A stretch of DNA of 64,000 bases, taken from assembly GCF_001625215.2 (NCBI RefSeq), contig NC_030384.2, positions 29,128,527 to 29,192,526 on the forward strand. The letters are read 5' to 3'. Shown piece by piece: positions 30,720-42,800 of the stretch. Every line of letters starts with the position of its first letter. Position 1 is the stretch's first letter. Source of the stretch: Daucus carota subsp. sativus. Its lineage: Eukaryota > Streptophyta > Magnoliopsida > Apiales > Apiaceae. The notes under the pieces are model-generated. The model saw only the letters and a list, made by a program, of their open reading frames with translations. It did not search any database and was not told the origin of the DNA. Both the position numbers and the translations under genes were made by a program.

Positions 30720-31484
30720 GCGAAATTTAGTGGCCTAATGGAGATTAATTTTGAAACTGATGTAAGTAGTTGATTAGTTGGGAGTTGTAGTATTAATGAA
30801 TTGTGTGTTGTCACTTACATATCAACACAACAATGCATCCCTTTGTTTCCTCTTCGTTTTACACCTACACAAAATGAACAGAGTATATGTGGCGCTTTAC
30901 GTAGTGACATTCCACCGGCTAGCTAGAATTAAGACAGTGTTAAGAAACAGAGGATGAACAGACATTTATCTACCAAATTAATAACGACTAGTACTCTTGC
31001 CCAATAACAGAGAAACACAATTGCGAGGTTGGATTCGTATCTTTCTAAATAAGTTTACTTTCTTACTCATATGATATCTAGTAGACAGTAGTACTAGATA
31101 CTGCTAACTCTGGTGGAAAGTGTCAAATTTTGCTAATAAAAATAATAAATTTCATCTTCATTTTTATCTGTTGCTCTGTTCCAGTGTAAAATGCTTTAAT
31201 TTATTCACTGTGAAAACGAGATAAGTTGTGATTTTTTGAAAGTGCTGGATTAGTATCGAAGGAGTTGTGTTATTTAAATGCAAGTAGCATAACAACCCGA
31301 CGACTTTCTAGCGTTTTGTGTAGATAATTTTAGTTTGTTTCTCATCGTCACGAGGTGTGTGATTTAAGCTTGAGGTTCATGCCTTGCACAGAACTAAAAT
31401 TCAATACAGTTCCATATGTCTTATTCTAGAAGTCGCGATGTCAGAAACAGCCAGATTGCGAAACTGCCTTAGTAACTGTAAAAA

Positions 31485-32460
31485 TATCTTGCACTTGAAA
31501 ACCTCTGCCATTAGCTTACATTCACACAATGCTGCAACACATTTTGCCTGAAAGGTAGTAGCTTCAATTCTTAAATAATTAAGGATTGATTAGATTAGAT
31601 GTCCAACTGAAACATTAATTAAGGATTTATAAGATAATCCCATTTAGATCTACCCTGATAACATGGGAGCTATGATAACCCCAAAAGTATCTTTCATGTG
31701 TTTTAAAAGGTAAAATTTATTTTGTGCCTTAAGTTACTCCCTCCATCTCATGGTAATAATCTTCTTTTGTCAAATAAAAGTTTCCACAATACTTGAATAA
31801 TTAATGTTATAATAATTTTATTATGAAATGCAAAAAAAAACGAGTGAAAATTGAACTGCTGCTTGTATAATTAATGGTATTATAGTAACAAAATTGAGAA
31901 AAGACATTACATTTATGTAAGGAATGATTTACCCTCCAAGTGGGACTGAATTTCATTCCCTGTCACAAAATTGTTAATCCAAACACGAACACATGGTTTT
32001 GAGGTTCCGATTCCTGTTAACCGGACTCATTAACCATGAAACAACCGTCTCCTCGATGTTTTGTAATATATGTGACTTTTGCAAACAAAAGATAATTAAA
32101 ATGAGACGGAGGAAGTAACAGAGTAGAGAAAAGTCTAGGAAACTCCCTTACAGTGTAGTAACTATTAATTAAACAACTTGAAATAAAATTTAATTCCAAG
32201 TGAAATGATATGATCCTGCCTAGCCCATTCATGAATTCCCCACCAGTTAGTAGTGCTAATTATTGATGCTTGTAAATGACAAACGAGAATTAAACATACA
32301 TTTTCCTGGATGATGGGAGGATCAGTTTCTATAATTGTGTTGTGCCAGTCTTTCGCGAGGGGAGGATGTTCGGAGATGCATTACTTGAAGCAGTCGACGG
32401 AGGAGCTGATCATGTAAGAAAATCCTCTGGTAAGGGCAAGGAGAAGGCATGTTAGCGGAG
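31485..32460 (-). pseudogene. relic lipid-transfer protein gene, 3' end only
   Basis: Minus strand 32383-32430 reads RGFSYMISSSVDCFK, then a stop overlapping AAG|TAA, matching the nsLTP end Y-x-I-S-x-x-x-D-C-x-K and the exact place of the family's splice donor (AA|GTAATG). About 850 bp downstream, 31521-31540 reads GTTGCAG then CATTGTGTGAATG, paralleling EP2's exon 2 (GTTGCAG then GGTGGTGTGAAGG). The flank CTTGCACTTGAAA near 31490 also matches EP2's 3' flank at 35275. A Stowaway (31737-32115) sits in the former intron. The rest of exon 1 is gone. Confidence 0.6.
31737..32115. mobile_element. Stowaway MITE, 379 bp
   Basis: Starts CTCCCTCCATCTCA, ends TGAGACGGAGGAAG, TA at 31735-31736 and 32116-32117. 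Confidence 0.85.
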
Positions 32461-32489
32461 TAGAATGTATAGTGTTTAATAGATGAGTA

Positions 32490-33296
32490 CTTTCTCCGTC
32501 CCATAATACTTTTCTTGTTTATCTTTATCAAGCTTCTCAACACACATTTTTTATTGTTAATATCTTTAATTTTTTTTATTTTTTTTTGTCAGGATCTACA
32601 TACTCATGAGTTGTATCATAGATACAATAGCCGCATCAGGGATTACTATCATCCAACAAAGTTTATTATCTAACCGAAAGATACGCAAAGATATCTCAGA
32701 ACGTTTAGATAATAAGACTTTAAAGTCTCATAAGAAAACCCAAAAAGTCTCTTTCCAAAATCCTGAAAGTCAAAACAAACAAAGAGAAAACATAAGAATA
32801 ATAATTTAAGCAGAACAAGAATATGTTGTGAGGGACCCTTTAAAAACCAAATATATGATATATAATACCTACATCAAGACATAACAATATATTAAACAAA
32901 ATGAAAATTAAAACTAATAAAGAATATAAGCAAAAAATTAAAAAGTCTAACCAAAGCAAGAACTTTGGTTAGACACACAAATATTGAAATATTCATAATT
33001 CATACTAAAACTTTCTTGTGAAAACAATTTTAACATAAACAAATTAAGGACTGAGGTTGAAAAATTCAAAGGAGAAAGGTTTCATCATCACTTGAATTTT
33101 CATCTTTAATATCTTTAATTTTGTATGAGTATTAAATATAAAAACTTCACATATTAAAATACTTACAAATGTGAATCCAACAAGATCATTAATGAGTATA
33201 TTTAGTCTTATAAATTAGACATAAATTAGTAATTTGTCTCATGTTATGAACAGTATCGACATATCAAATGAGAAAGGTTTATTGAAATGGAGGGAG
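32490..33296. mobile_element. Stowaway MITE with internal retroposon
   Basis: Starts CTTTCTCCGTCCCATAATA, ends AAATGGAGGGAG, TA on both sides. Without the insert at 32574-33105 it is about 260 bp and matches the element at 42130-42763. Confidence 0.8.
32574..33105 (-). mobile_element. retroposed sequence with A-rich tail, about 530 bp
   Basis: A 17-bp direct repeat TTAATATCTTTAATTTT flanks it (32557-32573 and 33106-33122). The left side starts with a T-rich run (32571-32587), which is an A-rich tail on the minus strand. Long target duplication plus tail indicates LINE-machinery insertion of a SINE or processed transcript. The host Stowaway copy at 42130-42763 lacks it and shows the empty site. 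The source transcript is not recognised; the interior has no convincing ORF. Confidence 0.6.
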
Positions 33297-33657
33297 TACT
33301 TTTTATAGCAGTGCAGAGTATGTGCAAACTACCAGAGTCAGTGCCCATCTGGTTTTTGTTAAGTTACAAAAACTGATCACAATTCACAGATTTAGCAGTT
33401 CCCTTGAGGCAGTGCCCATCTGTTTATCAACCCTCATTTTAGCCAACCAATTGAGACTTGAGAGTCCTTATCCCATTGCTACAGGCCACATAATGTGTCA
33501 AATTGGCGCTGGATGTCAGGTATCCTAAGCACGGGGCCAAGCTTCTTCTCACCTGATCACATCTTCGGCTAATATCACATTTGGTGCAAGTGCCACAACT
33601 ATGTGCACTACTTTTATTTTAAAGAAAGCCTTTAAAACCTCCATTTTCAAGTGTTTA

Positions 33658-33791
33658 GAGCAAGTCCTAGAGTTGCTTGACACACTCCCTCTGAAAATGC
33701 AAACATGTATAGAGTTTAATTCCAACAACTCTCCCAGTGTTACCTCTATTTGTTTTTAATTTTTTTTTATTCTAACGACTGGGACTTGCTC
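33658..33791. mobile_element. PIF/Harbinger-like MITE, 134 bp
   Basis: Ends GAGCAAGTCC and GGACTTGCTC, flanked by TTA and TTG, fitting a degraded 3-bp target duplication. It shares its ends with 42200-42571. Confidence 0.65.
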
Positions 33792-35309
33792 TTGTTTACT
33801 CTCTTTATGGAAATGTTAGTATGCATATAAGAAAAATTGAAGGAGCGGTCTAGCTTGGTTTATTGTGCATGTTACTTGCCAGTACTGGGTAATACTCACA
33901 GTGAATGACAAACAAATTTACAAACAATGTGATATCCTTAAGAAAATGAATTATATGGTGATGTTACTCTGCACATCATCCGGGAGTGAATTTGGGTATA
34001 AAGCAAATTAAACTTAGATATGAATTCTGCACCATGCAGCACTTCATTTGAGTCTAAAGACTGTTTTTGCTTGAGGAGATTTGATTGCTGAGACTAGATA
34101 AGACAACTGATAAATTCAAACTTCATTTCAAGTAACTTGTGGATGGAATATAACAACGAGAGAATGCAATGAAAAATCACAAAGATATTTTATGCAAAAT
34201 GAAGAGAGTATGAGAAAAATAATGACTAAATATGAATGAGTCTGAATTTTCAACGACGAAGATTGTACGAAAACATGATGTTGAAGTAGAATTGTAGAAA
34301 TGAGCATTACTCCTAAAGCATATATCATTCCAAAACATATATGTTAGATTTATGTTTAAATAGTTTTGAATGAAATGACTGAAGGAATGAAAATTATAAA
34401 CCTTTTATCTAATTAACCCAAAATTATAATACAAATTTCATTTCATTTTTCCTCATTCTATTTCATCCAAGTGAGCGCAGTCTAAATACATAACATTTTG
34501 AACAAGGCAGATCCAGGAGGGGGGCTTAAGCACTCCCCGACTAACACCCCTCCCTCCACGAGATTAATTTTACTTGTGCTTCGTAATAGCTTTGATATAT
34601 AGTATGATACTATGATTTTATATTTGATATTGAAAGCTATTAACGTTTGAGTTCTTTTTAATGGTAATTAAGCCCATGTTTCGCTAGTGGTTTGAAGGTA
34701 CGCTATCGGCTATACTATCCGGTTAAAGGTCTTACTTCAACCATGAACAAGGTGTAGAGATTTTTAAGGAGTAACTTCTATTATATACTGCCTGTATTTG
34801 TTCATGTCTTACTCTGTTTCCAGTTTTACAAAGGTAACCAGTTTTATAACCAAGCCAGTTCAAGGACATTCTTGTTTGTAAACAAGTTCAGTTTTATGTA
34901 AGGTCCGAAAGTTAAAAATCTAAATATTTGAATTTATGTCAACAATATTCCAATCGGTTTTCGAGTCAAATTCGAGTTTCATCTCCGTAAATCATGTCAC
35001 AAATGGTCAGTCAGTGTTAAGTGTTGGTCTGCAAGTCTTTGATAGTAGTTGTCGGTAATAAATTCACTCCACCAGATACATTACTCTAAAAAACACTCGA
35101 CTCTATGCCATTACTTAAAAACTTACTAGATTTATAGATGTCAACAAGATTTTCATACAGAAACAGAACATTAAAAGCAGCAGTGCAATTCATCATCAAA
35201 TACAAACTGAACACAGACGACTACAATATGCTTAGATCCCATGCATCTTTATTCCAAACAAACTTAATATTGAGCTTGCACTTGAAAGTCCCCTGGCATT
35301 AACATACCT
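33792..35309. other. intergenic, no gene recognised
   Basis: AT-rich with a GGAGGGGGGCTTAAGCACTCCCC stretch near 34515. No conserved coding frame was seen. Confidence 0.5.
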
Positions 35310-36195
35310 TCACACCACCCTGCAACACAACAAAAAAAAATAATTATTATTCGGAACGACAATATCAAATTTATAATTTAAGATGGTATGTATAACATCC
35401 CACATCGCTTAGATAAACTGTATTTGAAATCTTTTTAAGCACAAACAAATAATTAATGGTGGTGTTTGGCTACGGCTTTTAAGCCGACTTCTGGGCTTAT
35501 AAGTTGGAAGCACTTATTTCGTACTGTTTGTGTAATAAGTCAAGAAGCACTTATAAAAAGCTAGGAATGCTAGCTTTTGTTTCAGGACTTCTGCTTATTT
35601 GCCAAACACTTTAATCACTTATAAGTCTTGTCTGGCTTCTAACTTCTACTCCACTTATTTATTTTAAGCAAGAAGCACTTATTTTAAGCTCAGCCAAACG
35701 GCCCCAATATATACTAATTTACTAGCGTTTTTGGACCGACTTACGATGAGTTTTTAGGTCCGGTATGCATCTAGTACCGGTATTTTACCTGTTACAATCG
35801 GTGGTGGGGCTGATTTTGTAAGGAATGTTGACACCACATCTAGCAGGGAGGCCAGCAGCAGCGTTCAAGTTGAGGCCAGTGACGGCATTAGCAGTTTGCT
35901 TGAGGCAGCCGCAAGCGGTGCGCTTGTCGAGTGTGGTCCGTGCAGCGTTATTGAGTCCCCTCACACCATTGCAACAGGTTAGCGGGACTGGAACGTTTAC
36001 CTGGCTCCTCAGGTAACCCAGGCACGGGGCCAGGGCTCCAGTCACCTGCCCGCATGTGAGTACGGCTTCAGCATTTGGTGTGGTTGCTAAGACCATGTAC
36101 ATCACCATCATGGCTACAAAGCTGGATCTTAGAACTCCCATTCTTAAGTCTAGATGGAAATTTTTAGTGTGTAGGAAAGGTGAGAGGTTTTGCAC
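35310..36195 (-). CDS. EP2: extracellular lipid-transfer protein EP2
   Basis: Exon 1 ends at 35789 and exon 2 is 35310-35319, joined by a GT/AG intron of 469 bp (AG|G split); the end reads DCNRVV. I favour the ATG at 36139-36141, giving 120 residues starting MGVLRSSFVAMMVMY. The upstream in-frame ATG at 36193 is too close to the TATA box (36232-36238). Signal peptide about 1-26, then eight cysteines (TCGQV, PCLGY, TCCNG, ACGC, RCG, DCN). It agrees with carrot EP2 as I remember it, a secreted LTP made by embryogenic cells and protoderm and linked to cutin monomer transport. The intron carries a MITE (35457-35705). Confidence 0.93.
35457..35705. mobile_element. CCGTTTGG-family inverted-repeat element in the EP2 intron
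   Basis: Left end GGTGTTTGGCTACGGC, right end GCCAAACGGCCCC. The interior is rich in AAGAAGCACTTATTTTAAGC motifs in inverted order. Related copies are at 42801-43015 and 43215-43448. The superfamily is uncertain. Confidence 0.65.
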
Positions 36196-36231
36196 TTTGG
36201 GTTGAGTGGAGTTGTATGCTTAGAGGGGGAT

Positions 36232-36238
36232 TTATATA
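36232..36238 (-). promoter_or_regulatory. TATA box of EP2
   Basis: Minus strand TATATAAA, about 95 bp before the preferred ATG at 36141 and about 40 bp before the upstream ATG. Confidence 0.6.
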
Positions 36239-36402
36239 GAAAAATGTTGCATGCATCAAGAAGCTGGGCTAGGCCGATGGAAAAGACACGTGTCCATAAG
36301 AAAGAGTACCTTTTCTCGTCCCTCTCAATTATATACTTGTATCTTGCAAGACGGAAATGCGATAAACACTTTAATGTTTCTGTAAAAGATAAAAATTTAT
36401 AA

Positions 36403-37086
36403 TTTATTTTTAAAATTTTCTTTATTTATATCTAAATTTTTATTTCAAGAAAGAAAATTATAAAAATAAATCATAGAATTATATTTTATAAAAATATTAA
36501 AATACATGTTGTAACATAAAAAAAACATATAAACGCCATTTAACCCATAAGAATTTTGGAAATTTGGTAATTGGCTCCCGAAAAAGTTGATGTCTTGCAC
36601 CGAATATGAACGGGGCTAAGCGATCTGTGAAGTGCTCGGGAAAAGTAATTGTTCGCTCTGATTTTCAATAGTAACTAGTTTGGTGGCAGTTGTGTGAAAT
36701 AAATTCACCGACCCCCTGCCCATTGTTTGCAGTGTTGTACATCTGAGAGTAATGTCGATTGTCGATGGTTCAATTTACTGTGTTTTCCACTTTGGTTTAA
36801 TCCGACCACTCGTTATTGGGAGGTGAAGCGAGGATGATCATCGATGTTTAAAACACGAAGTCCATTGACAAATTTTACAACGAGAAAATTACGCCAAGGC
36901 AATGACTAACCAGTGCTGCAGCCTGCAAAGAACAAATATACTTATTTCAATTTTTATTGTCACCTCGCGATAGATTTTACAAATTCGGTTCATTAAAAAT
37001 TGATTATGACATCACAATAACACAAAACTGAAGTGGGAGACTGGATCAATCAATCAAACCCCGCAAATATATACTAGGGTCATACA
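36403..37086. other. EP2 upstream region, no gene recognised
   Basis: AT-rich distal promoter and intergenic DNA. No transposon ends or coding frame were identified. Confidence 0.45.
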
Positions 37087-37386
37087 TCCCTCCGTCCCAA
37101 ATGAATTATATACAGTTTTTTTTTAACGTCCCACCAATTGTATACATTTCAAAAGTAATAAATTTTTATAATATAAAATATTATTACACCAACCATTTTT
37201 TTCCACTATCTCCATTTTATAATAATATAAACACTATTACACACACTACTTTCTTCCACGGTCTCAAATCTATTATTAATTATAAATAGATCCCACCACT
37301 ATACTCATTTTTCATCTAACTTTACTCATTTCTTACTTAATTTCTTGGTTTTTGTGTCTCAATCATTTGTACCAGGACGGAGGGAT
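37087..37386. mobile_element. Stowaway MITE, about 300 bp
   Basis: CATCCCTCCGTCCCAA start and GGACGGAGGGATC end. The left TA is present; the right one is degraded. Confidence 0.7.
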
Positions 37387-37424
37387 CAGCACTTTTCACC
37401 ATTTGTTTGGAATAAATATATATA

Positions 37425-38424
37425 GAGTTGGGCTCCTTGGAGACCCACATAATTGGAGTCCTTGGAGTCCTAGATCTAGACCATTCAATTAGCAACACAA
37501 CTGACGGTTGAGATTAAAAGCAGCAAAACAATTTAAAATTAAAATAAAAGACTGAAAATCTGAGATACATTGAGATATACGGAAGAGAGAGGATACACAT
37601 ACTAAATATACTATATGATATTAAGGAGCACCATTATCCCGCACTTTACTCAACAAAGTTTGGCAATTACAATTAAAGTTATTCTGCACGTGTTTCATCA
37701 CAGTAGAAGAGTGAAGATACAATTGGCTTCTTGAAATCTCAAAGGGCGTTGTTTTTTTTGGCCAACAGAACACAAGCTAGCAGTGCATGTGAGATTTATG
37801 TTCCTCACATGTATTGATTATACTATTATAGTTTTGTTTTTTTTTGGGTTTCAGGGTTTGTTGTTATAATGTCGAAACTTTGTCCTTTGAGTAATTGTGC
37901 TGCACTTTCTCCATAAAATCAAATCTAAGTACGATCAAGATAAACACAACAATGCATATCAAGTGCAAGACCGAGGGATCGAAGATTGGGTGTTTCAAAC
38001 CACTTTGCATCATTGTTGCAGAACATCAAAGATAAACATAGGATTGATGAAGAACTGCAGAACAATTGTAGAAGAAGTCTAATAAATGATAACATCTCAT
38101 GAATTTGCAGAACAACCGGAATCTTGCACAGTTGCGGAACAATTGGATTAATGTTCTTCTTCAACTATCATTTGCAGAACAGGAAGATGTACATGCGGAG
38201 AGATGAGAGAGTTGAGAGATTAGTGGAGGAAGTGGTGCTTGTAACTGCCAATGATAGATGCTTTATGTGTATACATACGCTCCACAGAAGAAACAAAACA
38301 ATTGAAAAAGAATATTTTAATTATACAATGAAAGTATATCAGCGGTTGGATTATAAATAGATAAAGGGTCATGATTTAGGTCTCCAAGTCTCCAATAATT
38401 TGGGGTCTCCACATAACTTAGGCC
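37425..38424. mobile_element. inverted-repeat DNA transposon, 1.0 kb, unassigned
   Basis: Left end GAGTTGGGCTCCTTGGAGACCC; the complement of the right end reads GGCCTAAGTTATGTGGAGACC. Both are followed by imperfect TTGGAGxCxTTGGAG repeats. AATATATATA lies on both sides (37415-37424, 38425-38434), which would fit a Mutator-type duplication but is low complexity. The short frames at 37897-38360 have no recognisable domain. Confidence 0.5.
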
Positions 38425-38434
38425 AATATATATA

Positions 38435-40145
38435 TTTATAATATTAAGGTGAAATCACTCTTTGAATGTTACGTGTCGCATTCTCCTCCCTGCCTCCCTC
38501 CCACTCAACTTATGGTCTTTTTAGGTATTATTTGACATAAATTTTAAGTTGTATATAAATCTTTCTAAAAAAAAAGTTGTATATAAATATAATTTTGTTA
38601 ATTCTTTTATAATTTTTCCTTTCATAAATATTTAAATATTAAATTTTTATTTTTTAAAAAAAGTTGAAAATATTTTATAAAACTATATTTTATAAGAGTC
38701 TTAGAAAATGTGTGTCAAGCCTCCTTCGCCAAGATAAATAATTCAGGAGAACAGATGGAGTATTATTTAAATTGGATTAAAATAATTATTTACGTTCACA
38801 TTAATCGCGAGGTAAGTAAAACTTCTTATTATTTCATACAGTAAAATTTAGAAATGTTAAACTCCTAATTCAATTTCTGTAAACCTATATATAGGCAAAA
38901 TTTTCAGCATATACCGGTGTATTTTCGTATAAAATTGATTGGTTGGTTGGGAAGTCCAGTTTTACATTAAATAAGTACAGTGCAGTGCACGTTATTTTTT
39001 TATTTTTTATTTTTAGTATTCATTAACATTGATTGCACCCATTCCAAAAATAACATTGAATTGCATTATTGACCTGCTGTCATTTTTTTATTATTTTAAA
39101 AAAATGAAAATTACATCTTAAAATAGATTAAAAGTTATTTTCAGTGACACATTTTTTTTCTTTTTTCGATTAATAAACTATTAATAAATTTCAGTCAAAT
39201 TTTGATCAATTTGATCGACACAAAACCAAATGTGACAACTAAAAAGGAACGAGGAACGAAGAGTGTATTAGTAACAGGCCTGAGTTTTATACTCTGCTGG
39301 CTGCTCGCTCCATGCAATAAAATTAAAGTTTTACACGCTTTCTGAAATTGTTTAAACATTAAGGTTTAATAAATATTGAAATTGTTTAAATATTAAGGTT
39401 TAATGAATATTGAAACAAGACCTGAACTAATAATATTAGGGATGTGCATGATGATTTTTAGTGCGGTTTACACCTAAAATCGAACCGAATTCACAAAAGT
39501 GTGATTTTTAAAACTGAAAATTGAAATTAAACCAAACATAATTGGTGCAGTCGGTTTATAACATGAGTGATCTGGTATCATATTGTGTGGTTCGATGATC
39601 AAACCGTGAAGAGTCCGAGTGTGTCACATGATTAAACACATGATTTGAAGAATCCCGATACATACACGTTAATCTCGTAAAATATTTGAAGAATCTTTGC
39701 ATTAGCCAAATCTTGAAATTTAGGATAACTTTCAACCTCCCTTTCTTCTTCTATTATTCATCTTCATCGTTTTTTTTCGTCTTTAAAGAAAGCTTCACAG
39801 CTATAGTTCTTAATATACATTCTATCAACGACATGATCATAAATAGTCGCAACATCTAACATCATAAATAGTGGAATTTCGCTTAGTCTCAATATTTAAA
39901 CGTTTAAATATCAAAAAAAATTCAGGAAAAAAGGTTTTAAAATATATTATAAAATTATACTTTAAAAAAATTCTTAAAAAACGTATCAGAAAGTAATATA
40001 CAATGAGAGAGAGTAAATTTAGACATCATATAACTAATTCATCCGATATGCTCACAACTTTGACGATGCATGTCCGGACACGTGTCACCGAGCACAGACA
40101 AGTGATTGTATCGCAATTCACACCAGACGTCCCTTGTCTTTCTCA
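38435..40145. other. intergenic, no gene recognised
   Basis: AT-rich DNA with a degraded Stowaway-like piece near 38660-38762. GGGATGTGCATGATG near 39440, with CGGTTT motifs after it, looks like an eroded hAT-type end. No coding frame is supported. Confidence 0.45.
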
Positions 40146-40540
40146 GAGCATCTCCAACCATCTAAAGCCCTTGGCTAAAAAGTGAGGTGGCATACTTAAA
40201 ATAAAAAAATTTAGCCAACAGCTCCAAAAACCCAACTCCAACCATGCTCAGCTGTTGTCTATAAATTTAGCCAACCTCCTATGGATGGCTAAATTTGTCG
40301 AACCTCTACAGGTCTGTAAGAAAATCTGTAGGAAGATTGTACATCATTTATTACCATATTGAACTGATATATTCTATTTTAACAATTTAAAATATTAATA
40401 ACATACTATTTTTAAATTATAGCCAACCGATATAGCCAATACCATTGAAACAAAATGTCTTACAGGTTCAGCAAATTTTACATAATGTCTTACAGGTCCA
40501 ATTTAGCCAACGATTATAGACAACGCCGTTGGAGATGCTC
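40146..40540. mobile_element. PIF/Harbinger-like MITE, 395 bp
   Basis: GAGCATCTCCAACCATC at the left and GTTGGAGATGCTC at the right; flanking trinucleotides are TCA and TCG. The interior has TTTAGCCAAC motifs in both orientations. Confidence 0.7.
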
Positions 40541-40725
40541 TCGGTACATGTACGATTAGAGAAGATGTCAGATCAGTACATAAATTAAATTGTTGTGGTC
40601 CCTGTGGATAAACCAAACAATTTTTTCATCTTTTCACGAAAATTGGAACCGGACTTATAACACTCTTGAAAAATCGGGATCAGACCGATTCTTTAAACAA
40701 ATATATTTTCACTTTGACCTTTTGA

Positions 40726-41094
40726 GAGTATCTCCACCGATCTTTTAATTGACTCTTAAATATAATATAAAATATTAAATTCCTATTAAGTTAATATAAA
40801 TTTAAGAATCTCAACTTCAACAATATTTTTTATACTTGTTCTTAAGTTAATACTTTATTTTTGTTTGGACTTGTACATGACAGAAACTCAAATGTAATTA
40901 GAGCGAATGAATATTTTATCATAAAAAATAAGTTAGGAGCTATGTAGTGGCTCTTAATTTTGAGAAGAGATAAACAAGAGACTCTTAGTAATATGAATAT
41001 GAAGAGTTACTAAGAGTCTTTTAGAGCAAAAATTTCTTTCTCCCTTCTAAAATTTCAATTTAAGAGCTCATTTAAGAGTCTCTTAAAAGATGCT
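40726..41094. mobile_element. diverged PIF/Harbinger-like MITE, 369 bp
   Basis: Left GAGTATCTCCACCGATC; right end in complement GAGCATCTTTTAAGAGAC. The inner arms share GACTCTTAAAT. Confidence 0.5.
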
Positions 41095-42129
41095 CTAATC
41101 TACGTATGTCTGGATACAAACTAATTTAGATTACAGTTTAAGATAAACATTGATTAGAGGATGAACCAGCGTAAAAATTGAAATTTCTGTAATAAGTTTC
41201 ATCCACTATTCATGAATTTAATTCAAATTTTCCGCCCAATATAATCAATCACTTCATAGAGATGTAGTTGTGGAATTTTATTTTAATTATAAGACTTTCA
41301 CGTCGATAAATTGTACTGAAATATAATATCGAATGAAAGGATTTTTTTCATGAAAGTTTTTATCTAACTTTAGGACATGTAAAAATTTCTCACACAAATT
41401 GAGGAAAAGTTTAATATTAAGACTTATAATTAGTACCTTGTTAAAATTGAAAATCAGTTTTTATTTGAAAACTCGAAGACTTTCTTCTTCCAGAATCATC
41501 TTTTTGATCTCAAATTATTAGCATCGTTTATCTTAACTTAAACAAAAAATTTATTATAAGATTGAAAGTAATTTACCTCTTCATATTAAGTTTATTAGTT
41601 ATAAAACTAGTAATATAACAATAACATGTTACAAAATAATTTTTATAACTGATTGTATACTCCCTATGTATCATTCATTTTTATACGTTGTTTTTCATTA
41701 CTCTGACATGCACTTTACCTCTCTTATAAAATATAATTTTACAACTTATTTTCAAAATACGTGTCGAGTCCAATCCTCAACATAAAAAATCAAGGGAGAA
41801 AGAGAGATTTTTTGTTACCATGCCCCTAAACGGTCTGACCGTCATTACTCTGACATGCACTTTACTACTCTTATAAAAAATAATTCTATAAATTTAAAAT
41901 ACGTGTCAAATCCAATCTCCAATTACAATATACAAAATCGAGAGGAATGAGAGAGTATTTGTTACCACGTCCGTGAACAACACACTAACAATTCAAAGAA
42001 GATTATGCAAAGATGCCCCTGCCCAATGTTACAATGTGCAAACAGAAATACCAAAACTGTTCAGTTACTTATTTGTGAGGAACATACATGTGGTTGAATG
42101 AGACAGCACATATATGACTTGGATCAGTA
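41095..42129. other. intergenic, repeat remnants only
   Basis: Two tandem diverged pieces of a Stowaway-like sequence at about 41660-41805 and 41845-41965 (both CATTACTCTGACATGCACTTTAC). No gene was seen. Confidence 0.5.
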
Positions 42130-42763
42130 CTCCCTCCGTTCCATAATATTTTTTTTGTTTCTCTTTATCACGCTTGTCAATACACATTTTTGATAGTTAG
42201 AGCAAGTCCAACACTATGCTAAGAGGTTACCTAAAAATATTATAAAATAATATGTCTTAGTGATTTAGCACAAGATTTAGCACATGAGCTCCAATACTAC
42301 TCCTTATATCCATTCCCTATTATTATAATAATATTAAATTTAAACAACTGCATAGTGGAGTAGAGAGGGAAATGATGTGGAAGAGAGAGGGAAATGCATA
42401 TTTTAATGATAAAAATAGTTTAGAAGTGACTAGCATATTCTAAAAATAGGGAAGGGGAGGTTTGTGCTAGTGATTTAGCACATCACTAGCATAGTGTTGG
42501 AGTGCAATTTTATCCCATATTCCCTATTTTTGGATTTAAGACTTGATTTAGCACATCTATTGGACTTGCTCTTAATGTCTTTAATTTTGTATTAGTATTA
42601 AATATAAAAACTTCACCGTATTAAAATACTCATAAATATGATTCCAACAAGATTACTCGTAAATATATTTAATTTTATAAACTAGACATTAATCAATAAT
42701 TTATCTCATGTTATGAACAGTCCCAACGTATCAAACTAGAGAAGTAATAAGAAACGGAGGGAG
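42130..42763. mobile_element. Stowaway MITE hosting a PIF/Harbinger-like MITE
   Basis: CTCCCTCCGTTCCATAATA start, GAAACGGAGGGAG end, TA at 42128-42129 and 42764-42765. It is interrupted at 42200-42571. Confidence 0.88.
42200..42571. mobile_element. PIF/Harbinger-like MITE, 372 bp
   Basis: Ends GAGCAAGTCCAACA and TTGGACTTGCTC, with a TTA target duplication on both sides (42197-42199, 42572-42574). Further inner complementarity: ACTATGCTA against TAGCATAGT. Confidence 0.85.
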
Positions 42764-42800
42764 TATCGAATATCAATCAGGTTGAGATTGACAATTTAAG

